A stretch of DNA of 64,000 nt. It comes from JBHIYN01 sp041984235 (GTDB lineage: Bacteria; Pseudomonadota; Gammaproteobacteria; Ga0077536). How positions within the stretch are numbered: the first letter of the stretch is position 1; every line of letters starts with the position of its first letter. The notes under the pieces are model-generated. The model ran no database searches. It worked only from the letters and a program-made list of their open reading frames with translations, and was not told where the DNA came from. Shown here piece by piece: positions 28,355 through 38,021 of this stretch. The stretch spans positions 72,715 through 136,714 of the forward strand of contig JBHIYN010000016.1 of NCBI GenBank assembly GCA_041984235.1, in the 5' to 3' direction. A program made the position numbers and the translations under genes.

Positions 28355-29341
28355 ATGCCCGCGCCGAAATCGGTACTCGTCGTCAATCTCAAGAGCCTGC
28401 CGACCTGGCACCTCGACCTGGCTGCCGCGTTCACGACGCTGGGCCTGAGCGCCGAGGTCTTCATCACCACGCCGCAGACCCTGCGCGAGCGCTTCGACAA
28501 GAGCGTGCGTGGCGCCAAGTGGTTCGAGTCGGATTCGGTACTCGCGCGCCTGCGCGCACACTGCCGGCGCCTGCGCCCGGAGCTGGTGGTGTTCCTCGGC
28601 CTGTTCGTGCTGCCGGCGCGCGTCGCCGAGCTCCTCGCGCAGGGGCTGGACTACCGGCCGCAGAGCGCGGCGTGGGTGTGCGACTGCTTCCGCCAGCCGC
28701 AGTTTGCCGACTGGGCGCCGGCCGACCATGCGTTCTACTTCGATACCTTCATGCGCGAGGTCCTGCCGGCCTATTACCCGGATGCGACCGCGACCAGCTT
28801 CCTGCCGCTGGCGGCCAGCCCCGAGCGCTATCGTCCGCTGCCCGGCGCCGCGACCCACGGCGCGCGCGACGCGGCGCTGGTCTTCGCCGGCAACGTCTCG
28901 GCCAACCGCCGCGCGCTGATCGAGCAGGTCGCGCCGCGCCTGCCACTCGCGGTACACGGACCGAATGCCGCCGGCCGTACCCGCGACCGCCGCCGCAAGC
29001 TCGACAGCGCGACCATCAATGCGCTCTACAATCAGCATGCCATGGTGCTCAACATCAACCAGTCGCCGAACACCGAGCACGGCCTCAACCTGCGCGCGTT
29101 CGAGGTCACCGCGGCCGGCGCGGTGCTGCTGACCCAGGACTGTGCCGACCTGCCGCTGCACTTCGAGCCGGGCCGGGAGGTGCTCTGCTACGGCTCGGCC
29201 GACGAGCTGGTGGCGTGCTACCAGGCGGCGGTCGGCGATCGCACGCACCTCGCTGCCATCGCCGCCGCCGGCCTCGCGCGCACCCGCGCCGCGCACACCT
29301 TCGTGCACCGCGCGCGCGACATGCTGCGCGCCTTCACCTGA
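28355..29341 (+). CDS. CgeB-like glycosyltransferase
   Basis: A 328-residue protein whose C-terminus matches the Glyco_trans_1_2 (CgeB) type: INQSPNTEHGLNLRAFEV, then TAAGAVLLTQDCADLPLHFE and PGREVLCYGSADELV. The N-terminal half carries a short Rossmann-like start (SVLVVNLKSLPTWHLDLA). The ATG at 28355 is preferred because the in-frame upstream part is an unlikely Arg/Pro-rich extension. It is probably involved in surface polysaccharide or glycoprotein decoration. It ends 8 bases before the sulfotransferase. Confidence 0.75.
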   Translation: MPAPKSVLVVNLKSLPTWHLDLAAAFTTLGLSAEVFITTPQTLRERFDKSVRGAKWFESDSVLARLRAHCRRLRPELVVFLGLFVLPARVAELLAQGLDYRPQSAAWVCDCFRQPQFADWAPADHAFYFDTFMREVLPAYYPDATATSFLPLAASPERYRPLPGAATHGARDAALVFAGNVSANRRALIEQVAPRLPLAVHGPNAAGRTRDRRRKLDSATINALYNQHAMVLNINQSPNTEHGLNLRAFEVTAAGAVLLTQDCADLPLHFEPGREVLCYGSADELVACYQAAVGDRTHLAAIAAAGLARTRAAHTFVHRARDMLRAFT

Positions 29342-29349
29342 GCAGCGCG

Positions 29350-30180
29350 GTGATCGATCCGCACGCCCACGTCTCGCGCCTGGCCTGCAGCTGGCACGCG
29401 CAGCGCCGCGCGCTGGGCAACTTCTCCTTCCGCCGGCACCGCCGCTTCGATGCCTTCATCGTGACCATGCACCAGAGCGGCACGCACTGGCTGAAGTACC
29501 TGCTGACCCTGATGATCGCGCGCGAGCGCGGGCTGCCGCCGCCGCAGTCGATCAGCGACAACATCGCCATCGGCGGGCCGCGCGAGACGCCGCGCCACGA
29601 CCTGCGCCCGCGCCTCGGCCAGAGCCACACCATTCCCTCGCCGCTGCTCGACCTCGCGCTCGGCGTGCCCGGCGCGGGCTTTCCCGACTACCTCGTGCTG
29701 GTGCGTGACGTGCGCGACGTGCTGCTCGCGCACTACCGCAAGTGGCAGACGCGCTACGACTGCTCGTTCTCCGAGTACCTGCGCGGCGACGTCACCCGGC
29801 GGCGCTTCGAGAAGGACGTGTGGTGGGACTTCCGCTTTCTCAATGCCTGGGGCGCGATCGCCGCGCACCATCCGCGCCGCGTGCAGGTGCTGCGCTACGA
29901 GGACCTGCTGCGTGACCCGGCCGCCGAGCTGCGCGCGGTGGTGGCCTTCCTGCGCATCCCGCTGGCCGACGTCGACGCCGCGATCGCGTACGCACTGGCC
30001 GGCGCAAGCAAGGACGCGATGGCCGCGCGCGACAGCCGGCCCTACGGCATGGCCGTGGTCAACGACGAGGTGCGCGACTGGGACACCTGGTACGCACCGG
30101 CCGACCGCGCCTGGCTGCGCGAGGCCTGCCGGCGCCACCTGCACCACGACTTCGGTTACGGCTATGCCGACTGGCACTGA
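29350..30180 (+). CDS. Sulfotransferase domain protein
   Basis: A 276-residue protein with both PAPS-binding elements of sulfotransferases: the 5'-phosphosulfate loop MHQSGTHWLKYLLTLM near residue 39 and the 3'-phosphate loop VLVRDVRDVLLAHYRKW near residue 118. The C-terminal YEDLLRDPAAELRAVVAFL is also typical. Sulfotransferases move sulfate from PAPS to hydroxyl or amino groups; in this cluster the acceptor is likely a surface glycan. The start is GTG, 8 bases after the previous stop. It overlaps the following methyltransferase gene by 17 bases. Confidence 0.83.
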   Translation: MIDPHAHVSRLACSWHAQRRALGNFSFRRHRRFDAFIVTMHQSGTHWLKYLLTLMIARERGLPPPQSISDNIAIGGPRETPRHDLRPRLGQSHTIPSPLLDLALGVPGAGFPDYLVLVRDVRDVLLAHYRKWQTRYDCSFSEYLRGDVTRRRFEKDVWWDFRFLNAWGAIAAHHPRRVQVLRYEDLLRDPAAELRAVVAFLRIPLADVDAAIAYALAGASKDAMAARDSRPYGMAVVNDEVRDWDTWYAPADRAWLREACRRHLHHDFGYGYADWH

Positions 30181-30904
30181 GTCGCTTACCGCCTGCGCCG
30201 CCTGCGGCGGCGCCGAGCTGCGCCCCTTCGTGCACAAGGACGGCTGGGACTACGTACGCTGTGCCGGCTGCGGCTTCGTGGTGGTGGCGCCGATGCCGTC
30301 GCAGGGCGAGCTGAACGCGCTCTACCAGAGCGCGCCCGTCGCCGGTACGGCCTACCCCAAGGCCCGCTCGCGTCACCGCCGCGCGCTACTGCGCGCGCTG
30401 CGCCTGGCGCCGTGGGTGTGGCGGCGTCGGGTCATCGATCTCGGTTGCGGCGGCGGCTTCATGGCCGGTGCCTTCGCGCACTTCGCGCGCGCGTCGCACG
30501 GTCTCGACATCGACGTCGAGGCGATTGCCTACGCGCGCAGGCGCTACCCGCGTTGCGTGTTCCACCAGGCCTCCTTCGATCGCTTCGTGCCCGACGGCCG
30601 CTACGACTTCGTCTATTCCTCGGAGCTGATCGAGCACGTCGCGCGGCTCGACGAGTACATGGACCTGGTCCGGCGCCTGACCGCGCCGGGCGGTCACGTG
30701 TTCATCACCACCCCGGACATCGGCTCGCCGCGGGTGCCGGCCGACGTCACCCGCTGGGACGTGTTCGGTCCGCCCTACCATGTGCAGTTCTTCGATGAGC
30801 GCGCGCTGGCGACGCTGTTCGCGCGCTACGGCTTCACCACGCTGCGGCGCTTCCCCGATCGCAAGGCCGGGCTCAAGATGCTCTTCCGGCGCGAGGCTGC
30901 CTAG
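30164..30904 (+). CDS. SAM-dependent methyltransferase with N-terminal zinc ribbon
   Basis: A 246-residue protein. The N-terminus has two C-x2-C pairs (CAACGG and CAGCGF) that form a small zinc ribbon, common in sugar C-methyltransferases of nucleotide-sugar pathways. The methyltransferase domain follows with VIDLGCGGGFMAGAF near residue 86 and SSELIEHVARLDEYMDLVRR. It overlaps the sulfotransferase by 17 bases and the next minus-strand gene by four at its end. Substrate is unknown; modification of a surface glycan is inferred from context. Confidence 0.8.
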   Translation: MPTGTESLTACAACGGAELRPFVHKDGWDYVRCAGCGFVVVAPMPSQGELNALYQSAPVAGTAYPKARSRHRRALLRALRLAPWVWRRRVIDLGCGGGFMAGAFAHFARASHGLDIDVEAIAYARRRYPRCVFHQASFDRFVPDGRYDFVYSSELIEHVARLDEYMDLVRRLTAPGGHVFITTPDIGSPRVPADVTRWDVFGPPYHVQFFDERALATLFARYGFTTLRRFPDRKAGLKMLFRREAA

Positions 30905-32016
30905 CCGCCGGCGAGGCGCGCGTAGACGGCGAGCGTCGCCGCCTGCATCGCCTGCACGGTGTAGGGATGCTCGCGCGGCACCGGCTCGGGCGCGGCAAGC
31001 AGCGCCGCGCTGCGCTCGGCGGCGGCAGCGACGTCGCCCACCGGCACGCGCCCGGCGGGGAAGACCCGCGCCAGGATCTCGCCGGTGCCACCGTGGTCGT
31101 AGCCGACTACCGGCGTACCCAGGCTGAGTGCCTCGATGGTGGTGCGGCCGAAGGCCTCGGGCTCGCCGGTCAGCGAGAACGCGAGATCGGAGATCGCGAG
31201 GATCTCGCGCAGGTCGTCGCGGCTGCCGAGAAAGCTCACCGCCTCGCTCACGCCCTGCGCGCGTGCCGCCTGTTCCAGCTCGGCGGCGAAGTGCGGCTTG
31301 CGCCGGTGCGCGCCGCCTACCACCAGCCCGTGCACCGGCAGACCGCGCGCGCGCAGGGCGGCGATGAGCGCAATGAAATCGAGCTGGCCTTTCCAGCGCG
31401 TGAGGCGACCGGGCAGGGTCAGCAGGCGGCGGCCGGCGAGCGCCGGGTAGCGCGCCTGCCACTCGGCCAGCCACGCGGCGTCCGGCGTGTAGCCGAAGGC
31501 ATGGCGGGCGCGGTCGACGCCGCGCGGGATGACCGTGATGCGCTCCGGCGTGACCTGCGGGTAATGCGTGGTCACGTAGTCGCGGATGAACTCCGAGATC
31601 GCGATCACGGCCTCGCCGCTGGTCATGATGCGGCTGTAGCGGTTGACGGTGTAGGGGCCGTGCACGGTGGTCACCCAGTGCGGACGCGCCGCCGCCGGCA
31701 GGCGCTGCCGGGCGAGCCAGGCCAGCCACGCCGGCAGGCGCGAGCGCGCGTGCAGCACGTCGACCGAATGCTCCCGCAGCAGGCGCCCCAGCGTCGCTAC
31801 CAGCGCCAGGCTGCGCAAGCGCTTGGCGCCCACCGGCAGGGTGACGTGGGTCGCGCCGCAGTCAGCGATCTCGGCGGCCAGCGGGCCGCCGCCGGAGACC
31901 ACCACGGCGCGGTGGCCGGCGGCGACCAGGGCCTCGGCGATCTCCACCGTGCCGCGCTCGACGCCGCCGACGCCGAGCTCGGGCAGCACCTGCATCACGG
32001 TCAGCGCGCGACTCAT
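30901..32016 (-). CDS. Glycosyltransferase family 4
   Basis: A 371-residue GT-B enzyme. The N-terminus MQVLPELGVGGVERGTVEIA and the C-terminal EPEAFGRTTIEALSLGTPVV are hallmarks of family 4 transferases of LPS and capsule. The middle LTLPGRLTRWKGQLDFI begins the donor domain. Its start overlaps the ELM1-like gene stop by four bases, so the two are a minus-strand pair. Donor and acceptor are unknown. Confidence 0.88.
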   Translation of the reverse strand: MSRALTVMQVLPELGVGGVERGTVEIAEALVAAGHRAVVVSGGGPLAAEIADCGATHVTLPVGAKRLRSLALVATLGRLLREHSVDVLHARSRLPAWLAWLARQRLPAAARPHWVTTVHGPYTVNRYSRIMTSGEAVIAISEFIRDYVTTHYPQVTPERITVIPRGVDRARHAFGYTPDAAWLAEWQARYPALAGRRLLTLPGRLTRWKGQLDFIALIAALRARGLPVHGLVVGGAHRRKPHFAAELEQAARAQGVSEAVSFLGSRDDLREILAISDLAFSLTGEPEAFGRTTIEALSLGTPVVGYDHGGTGEILARVFPAGRVPVGDVAAAAERSAALLAAPEPVPREHPYTVQAMQAATLAVYARLAGG

Positions 32017-32927
32017 GCGCCGTCGCCCAGCGCCGGCCAGCGCGCGAGCAGCGCGTCGGCGACGCGTCCGGCCTCGTCCAGGGTGACCGGCGCGCGCGGC
32101 GGCTCGCCCGCCGCCACCGCCCAGCCGCGCGCGATCAGCGCCGGCGCGATGGCCGTGATGCGATCGTCGCGGCGCGCTTCCAGTGCAATCAGGGATAGCG
32201 CGGCGCCGGCCGTCAGCGCCTCGTAGATCATGGCCATGCTGTCGGCCGTAACCACGGCGTGGCCGGCGCGCGCGAGCAGGCCGGGCAGCCAGTCCGGCGC
32301 GCAGGTGTCGCTGGCGGTGAAGCGGGCGGCGAGTTCCGGGTCGGCCGCGATCGCCGCGCGCAGCGCGCCCGGCGATCGCCGCGAGTCGGTCAGGTGCCAG
32401 CGCACCTGCGGTGCGCGCTGCATCGCGCGCTGTGCTTGTTCGAGCACCGCGCCGACGTCGAAGCGGTGATGCGCCGAGGGTCCGCCGAGCAGGACCACGC
32501 CGAGCGCGGGGTCCTTGTCCGCCGCCGGGCGCAGCGGGTTCAGCGGCCCTTCGCTGGCGATGACGTTGGCGGCCTCACGCGGCCGGTCGTGGCGCGGCAC
32601 CACGCACAGGTCGAACCAGCGCCACGGCAGCCCCGGGCGCATCAGGCAGACCGCCGGCACGCGGTACGCGCGGCGCACCGCGACCAGCGGCCAGTGGCAG
32701 GCGCGGCCGGCGCCGACGACCAGGTCGGGCGCTGGCAGGCCGCGGCCGGCAGGAAAGCGCGCGCGCAGCGCGTCCCAGGTGTTCGATGCCGCGCTGGCGG
32801 TGACGTCGATGCGGCGCGCGTCCAGTGCGACGCGATCGGCCAGCGCCGCGATCAGGCCCTCGCTCTGGCGTTCGTGGCCCCGCTTGCCGTCGGCGAGCTG
32901 CCACACGACGACGGCGCGCCCGCTCAT
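32013..32927 (-). CDS. ELM1-like protein (DUF1022)
   Basis: A 304-residue protein of the ELM1/DUF1022 family, named after a plant mitochondrial fission factor. The start VVWQLADGKRGHERQSEGLI and the block VVVGAGRACHWPLVA-type region are characteristic, and a TADSMAMIYEALTAGA motif near residue 230 resembles the donor site of GT-B glycosyltransferases. In bacteria these genes lie in LPS clusters, as here. A nucleotide-sugar related function is likely but not demonstrated. It is coupled with the following family 4 gene. Confidence 0.8.
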   Translation of the reverse strand: MSGRAVVVWQLADGKRGHERQSEGLIAALADRVALDARRIDVTASAASNTWDALRARFPAGRGLPAPDLVVGAGRACHWPLVAVRRAYRVPAVCLMRPGLPWRWFDLCVVPRHDRPREAANVIASEGPLNPLRPAADKDPALGVVLLGGPSAHHRFDVGAVLEQAQRAMQRAPQVRWHLTDSRRSPGALRAAIAADPELAARFTASDTCAPDWLPGLLARAGHAVVTADSMAMIYEALTAGAALSLIALEARRDDRITAIAPALIARGWAVAAGEPPRAPVTLDEAGRVADALLARWPALGDGA

Positions 32928-32940
32928 CGCCGCACGCGGG

Positions 32941-33864
32941 TCACGCGACCAGGGTCAGCCACTCCGCCGGGGCCGCGCGGCGGCCGGTGACGAGGTCGAG
33001 GTAGGCCTGCTGCAGACGCTGGGTCACGGGCCCGATCGAGCCCTGCCCGATGGTGCGGTTGTCGAGCTCGCGGATCGGCGTGACCTCGGCCGCGGTGCCG
33101 GTGAAGAAGGCCTCGTCGGCGATGTAGACCTCGTCGCGGGTGATGCGCTTCTCGATCACCTCGATGCCTTCCTCGGCGGCCAGCCACATCACCGTCTCGC
33201 GCGTGATGCCTTCGAGCGCGGAGGTGATCTCCGGCGTGTACAGCTTGCCCCGGCGCACGATGAAGATGTTCTCGCCGCTGCCTTCGCAGACCATGCCCTC
33301 GTTGTCGAGCAGCAGCGCCTCGTCGTAGCCGTCGCGCGCCGCTTCCTGCAGCGCCAGGATGGAGTTGATGTAATTGCCGCAGGCCTTGGCATGGCACATC
33401 ACGCTGTTGACCAGGTGGCGGGTATAGGACGAGGTCTTGATACGAATGCCCTTCTCCAACGCCTCGGCGCCGAGGTAGGCGCCCCAGAACCACGACGCGA
33501 TGGCGACGTGCGTGGACAACGAGTCGGCGTGCAGACCCATGCCCTCGGAGCCGTAGAAGACCAGCGGGCGGATGTAGGCGGAGCTGAGCTCGTTGTCCTT
33601 CACCGACTCGATGCAGGCCTGCACGATGACCTCGTGGCTGAACGGCATGTCCATCTGCAGGATGTGCGCGGTGTCGAACAGGCGGCGGATGTGATCGTCG
33701 AGGCGGAAGATGGCCGTGCCGCGCTCGGTCTCGTAGGCGCGGATCCCCTCGAACGCGCCGACACCGTAGTGCAGCGAATGGGTCAGCACGTGCACGTTGG
33801 CCTCGCGCCACGGCAGCTTCTGACCGTCCATCCAGATCACCCCGTCGCGATCGGCGTAACTCAT
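32941..33864 (-). CDS. ilvE: Branched-chain amino acid aminotransferase
   Basis: IlvE makes the last step of leucine, isoleucine and valine synthesis with PLP and glutamate. The 307-residue protein has the fold-type IV pattern: SLHYGVGAFEGIRAYET near residue 30, KTSSYTRHLVNSVMCHAKA with the PLP lysine at its end, and ALLLDNEGMVCEGSGENIFIV. The length is standard. It follows glnE by only 6 bases and precedes the ELM1-like gene by 13, all on the minus strand. Confidence 0.95.
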   Translation of the reverse strand: MSYADRDGVIWMDGQKLPWREANVHVLTHSLHYGVGAFEGIRAYETERGTAIFRLDDHIRRLFDTAHILQMDMPFSHEVIVQACIESVKDNELSSAYIRPLVFYGSEGMGLHADSLSTHVAIASWFWGAYLGAEALEKGIRIKTSSYTRHLVNSVMCHAKACGNYINSILALQEAARDGYDEALLLDNEGMVCEGSGENIFIVRRGKLYTPEITSALEGITRETVMWLAAEEGIEVIEKRITRDEVYIADEAFFTGTAAEVTPIRELDNRTIGQGSIGPVTQRLQQAYLDLVTGRRAAPAEWLTLVA

Positions 33865-33870
33865 CTCTCT

Positions 33871-36765
33871 CTACTCCAAAGTACCGGCTGACCCGAACAG
33901 TTGCTCCCAGATCCCGACCACGCTGGCGCGGTGGTCGCCGAAGCGCTCCGCCTCGACCACGGCGTCCACCTGCTGCAGCGTGCAGCGATGCAGGGCGGCG
34001 CGGTAGGCGAAGTAGGCGTCGTGCAGGTGACGGCAGGACTCGGCCGGCAGCAGCGCGAGATCCGCGATGGTCTCCAGCAGCCGCAGGTTGTCCGTCCAGG
34101 CCAGCAGTTCGGGATGCTCGCCGGCCCACCTGAGAACGGCGTATTGCACCATAAATTCGATGTCCGTTATACCGCCCGCGCCCTGCTTGAGATCGAAGCC
34201 GGCGCTGCCGCTGCGGTCGAGCTCGCCGCGCATGCGTGCGCGCATGGCGACGATCTCACATGCCAGCTCGTCCTCGCTGCGCGAGCGGGCGAGCACCTCC
34301 GCGCGGATCGCGGCGAAGCGTTCGAGCACGCCCGCGCTGCCGGCGATGCCGCGCGCGCGTACCAGCGCCTGGTGCTCCCACACCCAGGCCTCGTCGCTGA
34401 GATAGCGCGCGTAGGCCGTGGTCGAGATCACCATCATGCCGGCGCTGCCGGAGGGCCGCAGGCGGGTGTCGACCTCGTAGGCGACGCCGGACGGCGTGTT
34501 GGTCGAGAGGATGTGGATGAAGCGCTGCACGAGGCGGGTGAAGAACACCCCGTTCTCGATCGATTTCGCGCCGTTGGTGTGCTGCGCGCTGCCGGTCGAG
34601 TCGTTGAGGAAGACGAGATCGAGGTCCGAGCCGTAGCCGAGCTCCAGCCCGCCGAGCTTGCCATAGGCGATGATCGCGAAGCCGGCCGTGCGCGTGCCCG
34701 CGCCATCGTCGCAGCACGGCTCGCCGTAGCGCGCGACGACCTCGCGCCAGGCGAGATCCAGCGCCGCGACGATGCAGGCCTCGGCGATGTCGGTGAGCTG
34801 GTTGGAGACCTCGGCGACCGGGAAGTTGCCGGTGATGTCGCTGGCGGCGACCCGCAGCACCTGCTGGTTGCGAAAGGCGCGCAGGTTTTCCATGCCCTGC
34901 TCGAGGCCGTCGCCCGGGCGCACCTGCGCGGCGACGAGCTGGTCGAGGCGCGCGCGATCGGGCGGCGTGTAGAGCACGCGCGGATCGAGCAGCTCGTCGA
35001 GCAGGAGCGGCTGCGCGGTGATCTGCTCGGCGATCCAGGGGCTGGCCGCGAACAGCTGCAGCAGGCGATCCAGCGCGCCGGGATTGTCGGCGAGGAAGGC
35101 GACGTAGACGCTGCGCCGCGCGATCGCGTGCAGCAGGTTGGCGATGCGGCGCAGCGCGGCGTCCGCCAGCGCGAGATCCTGCGCGCGCGCCAGCAGCAGC
35201 GGCATGAGGCGGTCGAGGCGCGCACGGCCGTGGCTGCTGAGACGCGCGAGGAAGCGCTCCGCGCGCAGCTCGGCGACGACCGCGAGCATGCCCTCGCCGG
35301 CCGCCAGCCCGGCCTCGGCGGCGTGCTCGGCGAGGGCCGCGGCATCGCCGTCGGCCTGCCACAGGTCGCGCCAGGCGGCGAGCGCGTCGTCCTGCTCGTC
35401 GCTGCGGTCGGGTGCTTCGAGCAGGGTGCGGAAGTGTGCGCGCGTCGCCTCGCGGTGCGTGTCCAGCGCGGCGCGGAAGGCGTCGAAGTCGGCGAAGCCG
35501 AGGGCGAAGGCGAGGCGTTCGCGCTCCAGCGGATCGCCCGGCACGCTGTGGGTCTGCCGGTCGCGCACCTGCTGCAGGCGGTGCTCGGCGGTGCGCAGAA
35601 AGCGGTAGGCGGCGACGAGGCGGGTGACGGTGTCACGCTCGATGAGGCCGAGATCGGCGCAGGCCTCGAGCGTCGCCACCAGCGAGCGATCGCGCAGGCG
35701 CGGCTCGCGGCCGCCGCGGATGAGCTGGAACAGCTGCCCGGTGAACTCGATCTCGCGGATGCCGCCGCGGCCGCGCTTGAGGTCGTCGACGAGCTGGCGC
35801 GAGGAGGCCTCGCGATCGATCGACTGCTTCATCTCGCGCAGCGCTTCGAGTGCGCCGAAGTCGAGGTAGCGGCGGTAGACGAACGGTCGCACGATGTCGT
35901 CGAGCTCGGCCAGGGTACGCGTGTCACCGGTGATCGCGCGGCCCTTGATCAGCGCGTAGCGTTCCCAGTCGCGGCCGTGCGCGGCGTAGTAGTGTTCGAG
36001 CCCGGTCAGCGAGGTGGTGAGCGGACCGGAGTCGCCGAACGGGCGCAGCCGCATGTCGACGCGGAACACGAAGCCGTCGGCGGTGGTCTCGTTGAGCAGC
36101 CCGATGAGCTCGCGCCCGAGGCGGTTGAAGTAGTCCTGCAGCTCGAGCTCGCGGCGGCCGCCGCGGGTCACGCCACGGCCGCGGTAGACGAACAGCAGGT
36201 CGATGTCGGAGGAGAAGTTGAGCTCGCCGCCGCCGAGCTTGCCCATGCCGATGACGACCAGCTGCAGCGCGCTGCCGTCGGCGTCGAAGGCCTGGCCGAA
36301 GCGCGGCGCGAGATGCGTCTCCAGCCAGCCCAGCGCGCCGGCGACGACGGCGTCGGCGAAGGCCGACAGCTCGGCCATGATCGCGAGCACGTCGCCGCCG
36401 AGACGGATGTCGCGCCACGCGAGGCGCACCATCTCGAGGTTGCGCAGCCGGCGCAGGGCGCGCTTGGCCGCGGCCAGCTCGTCGACGCCGGCCAGCTCGG
36501 CGGCGACGAGACGGTCGTAGTCGGCGCGGCTGCGCGGCGTGGCGAGCGCGGCATCGGCCAGCAGCGCGTCGAACTCGGCCGGCCGGCGGATCGCGACTTC
36601 GGCCAGGAACGGGCTGGCGGCGAACATCGCGGCGAGCTCGGCATCGGTGCGGCGCGCGATGCCGGCGGCCGCCGCGGCCTCGTCGAAGCGCGCGGCCAGC
36701 GGTGCGGCCTCGGCGGCGAGCGCCGGCGGCAGGGTGGCGGGCGGTTCGAACACGGGCAGGGTCAT
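33871..36765 (-). CDS. glnE: Glutamine synthetase adenylyltransferase/deadenylase
   Basis: GlnE adds AMP to and removes it from glutamine synthetase in answer to PII signals. The 964-residue protein has two nucleotidyltransferase domains, each with a G-x-G-K-LGG motif followed by a D-x-D pair: GMGKLGGGELNFSSDIDLLF in the N-terminal half and AYGKLGGLELGYGSDLDLVF in the C-terminal half. The ATG at MTLPVFEPP was chosen; the longer in-frame reading overlaps the start region of the divergent aminotransferase. It precedes ilvE by 6 bases. Confidence 0.96.
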   Translation of the reverse strand: MTLPVFEPPATLPPALAAEAAPLAARFDEAAAAAGIARRTDAELAAMFAASPFLAEVAIRRPAEFDALLADAALATPRSRADYDRLVAAELAGVDELAAAKRALRRLRNLEMVRLAWRDIRLGGDVLAIMAELSAFADAVVAGALGWLETHLAPRFGQAFDADGSALQLVVIGMGKLGGGELNFSSDIDLLFVYRGRGVTRGGRRELELQDYFNRLGRELIGLLNETTADGFVFRVDMRLRPFGDSGPLTTSLTGLEHYYAAHGRDWERYALIKGRAITGDTRTLAELDDIVRPFVYRRYLDFGALEALREMKQSIDREASSRQLVDDLKRGRGGIREIEFTGQLFQLIRGGREPRLRDRSLVATLEACADLGLIERDTVTRLVAAYRFLRTAEHRLQQVRDRQTHSVPGDPLERERLAFALGFADFDAFRAALDTHREATRAHFRTLLEAPDRSDEQDDALAAWRDLWQADGDAAALAEHAAEAGLAAGEGMLAVVAELRAERFLARLSSHGRARLDRLMPLLLARAQDLALADAALRRIANLLHAIARRSVYVAFLADNPGALDRLLQLFAASPWIAEQITAQPLLLDELLDPRVLYTPPDRARLDQLVAAQVRPGDGLEQGMENLRAFRNQQVLRVAASDITGNFPVAEVSNQLTDIAEACIVAALDLAWREVVARYGEPCCDDGAGTRTAGFAIIAYGKLGGLELGYGSDLDLVFLNDSTGSAQHTNGAKSIENGVFFTRLVQRFIHILSTNTPSGVAYEVDTRLRPSGSAGMMVISTTAYARYLSDEAWVWEHQALVRARGIAGSAGVLERFAAIRAEVLARSRSEDELACEIVAMRARMRGELDRSGSAGFDLKQGAGGITDIEFMVQYAVLRWAGEHPELLAWTDNLRLLETIADLALLPAESCRHLHDAYFAYRAALHRCTLQQVDAVVEAERFGDHRASVVGIWEQLFGSAGTLE

Positions 36766-36863
36766 GGGGCGCGGCACTCCCGGGCGCTGCGGTTGATCGA
36801 AAGCACCGCGGCGGTGACACTCGCCCGGGCATCGCCATTGTCCAACATCGTTCCGCACGCGTC

Positions 36864-38021
36864 ATGACCGCCACCCCGCACCTCGAGAGCAAGCTGCCCG
36901 ACGTCGGCACCACCATCTTCACCGTCATGTCGCAGATGGCGCACGAGCACGGTGCGATCAACCTGTCGCAGGGCTATCCCGATTACGACGGTCCGGCACT
37001 GCTGCGCGAGCGCCTCGCCTGGTACGCCGGCAACGGCTACAACCAGTACGCACCGCTGGCCGGGGTGCCGGCACTGCGCGCCGCCTGTGCGGCCAAGGTC
37101 GAGCGCTGCTACGGGCGCGTTACCGACGCCGACAGCGAGATCACCGTCACCCCCGGCGCGACCGAGGCCATCTACTGCGCGGTGACCGCGGTGGTGCGCC
37201 CGGGCGACGAAGTGATCATGTTCGACCCGGTCTACGACTGCTACGACCCGGCCGTGCGCCTGTCGGGCGGGGTGCCGGTGCACCTCACGCTGACCGCGCC
37301 CGACTACCGCATCGACTGGGACGCGGTCGAACGTGCGGCCACGCCGCGCACGCGCGCGATCATGATCAACTCGCCGCACAACCCGACCGGCACGGTGATC
37401 GACGGCGACGACCTCGCCGCCCTTACCCGCCTCGCCTGCGCGCACGATCTGATCGTGATCTCGGACGAGGTCTACGAGCACCTCGTGTTCGACGGCCGCG
37501 AGCACCAGAGCGTGCTGCGCGAGCCGCGCCTGGCGGCCCGCGCCTTCGCCGTGTTCTCCTTCGGCAAGACCTTCCACGTCACCGGCTGGAAGACCGGCTA
37601 CGCGGTCGCGCCGCCGACGCTCACCACCGAGCTGCGCCGCGTGCACCAGTTCGTCGCCTTCGTCGCCTGCACCCCGGTGCAGCACGCGCTGGCCGATTTC
37701 ATGAACGCCGAGCCCGGCCATATCGACGGCCTGCCGGCTTTCTACCAGCGCAAGCGCGACCGCTTCAACGCTGCATTGGCCGGCTCGCGCTTCCGTTTCA
37801 CGCCGAGTGCCGGCACCTTCTTCCAGCTCGCCGACTACTCGGCGCTGGACGACCGCGACGACAGAGCTTTCGTCACCTGGCTGACGCAGGAGGTCGGCGT
37901 CGCGGCGATCCCGATGTCGGTGTTCTACGCCGAGCCGCCGGACGAGCGCTACGTGCGCTTCTGCTTCTGCAAGGAAGACGACACCCTGGATACCGCCGCC
38001 ACCAAACTCGCCGCCCTGTAG
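36864..38021 (+). CDS. PLP-dependent methionine-type aminotransferase (YbdL-like)
   Basis: A 385-residue fold-type I aminotransferase. The sequence INLSQGYPDYDGPALL, then GYNQYAPLAGVPALR, is characteristic of the YbdL/kynurenine aminotransferase branch that prefers methionine and aromatic substrates. The PLP lysine is in SFGKTFHVTGWKTGYAVAP, and NSPHNPTGTVI precedes it. It diverges from glnE, 98 bases away. Its stop at 38019-38021 is directly followed by a REP-like palindrome. Confidence 0.88.
   Translation: MTATPHLESKLPDVGTTIFTVMSQMAHEHGAINLSQGYPDYDGPALLRERLAWYAGNGYNQYAPLAGVPALRAACAAKVERCYGRVTDADSEITVTPGATEAIYCAVTAVVRPGDEVIMFDPVYDCYDPAVRLSGGVPVHLTLTAPDYRIDWDAVERAATPRTRAIMINSPHNPTGTVIDGDDLAALTRLACAHDLIVISDEVYEHLVFDGREHQSVLREPRLAARAFAVFSFGKTFHVTGWKTGYAVAPPTLTTELRRVHQFVAFVACTPVQHALADFMNAEPGHIDGLPAFYQRKRDRFNAALAGSRFRFTPSAGTFFQLADYSALDDRDDRAFVTWLTQEVGVAAIPMSVFYAEPPDERYVRFCFCKEDDTLDTAATKLAAL

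Noticed and set aside
33901..36867. A nearly 1000-codon open frame on the plus strand, antisense to glnE
   Set aside because: It mirrors glnE over its whole length, its protein is a low-complexity Arg/Glu/Ala/Val mixture, and such frames are expected opposite high-GC genes.
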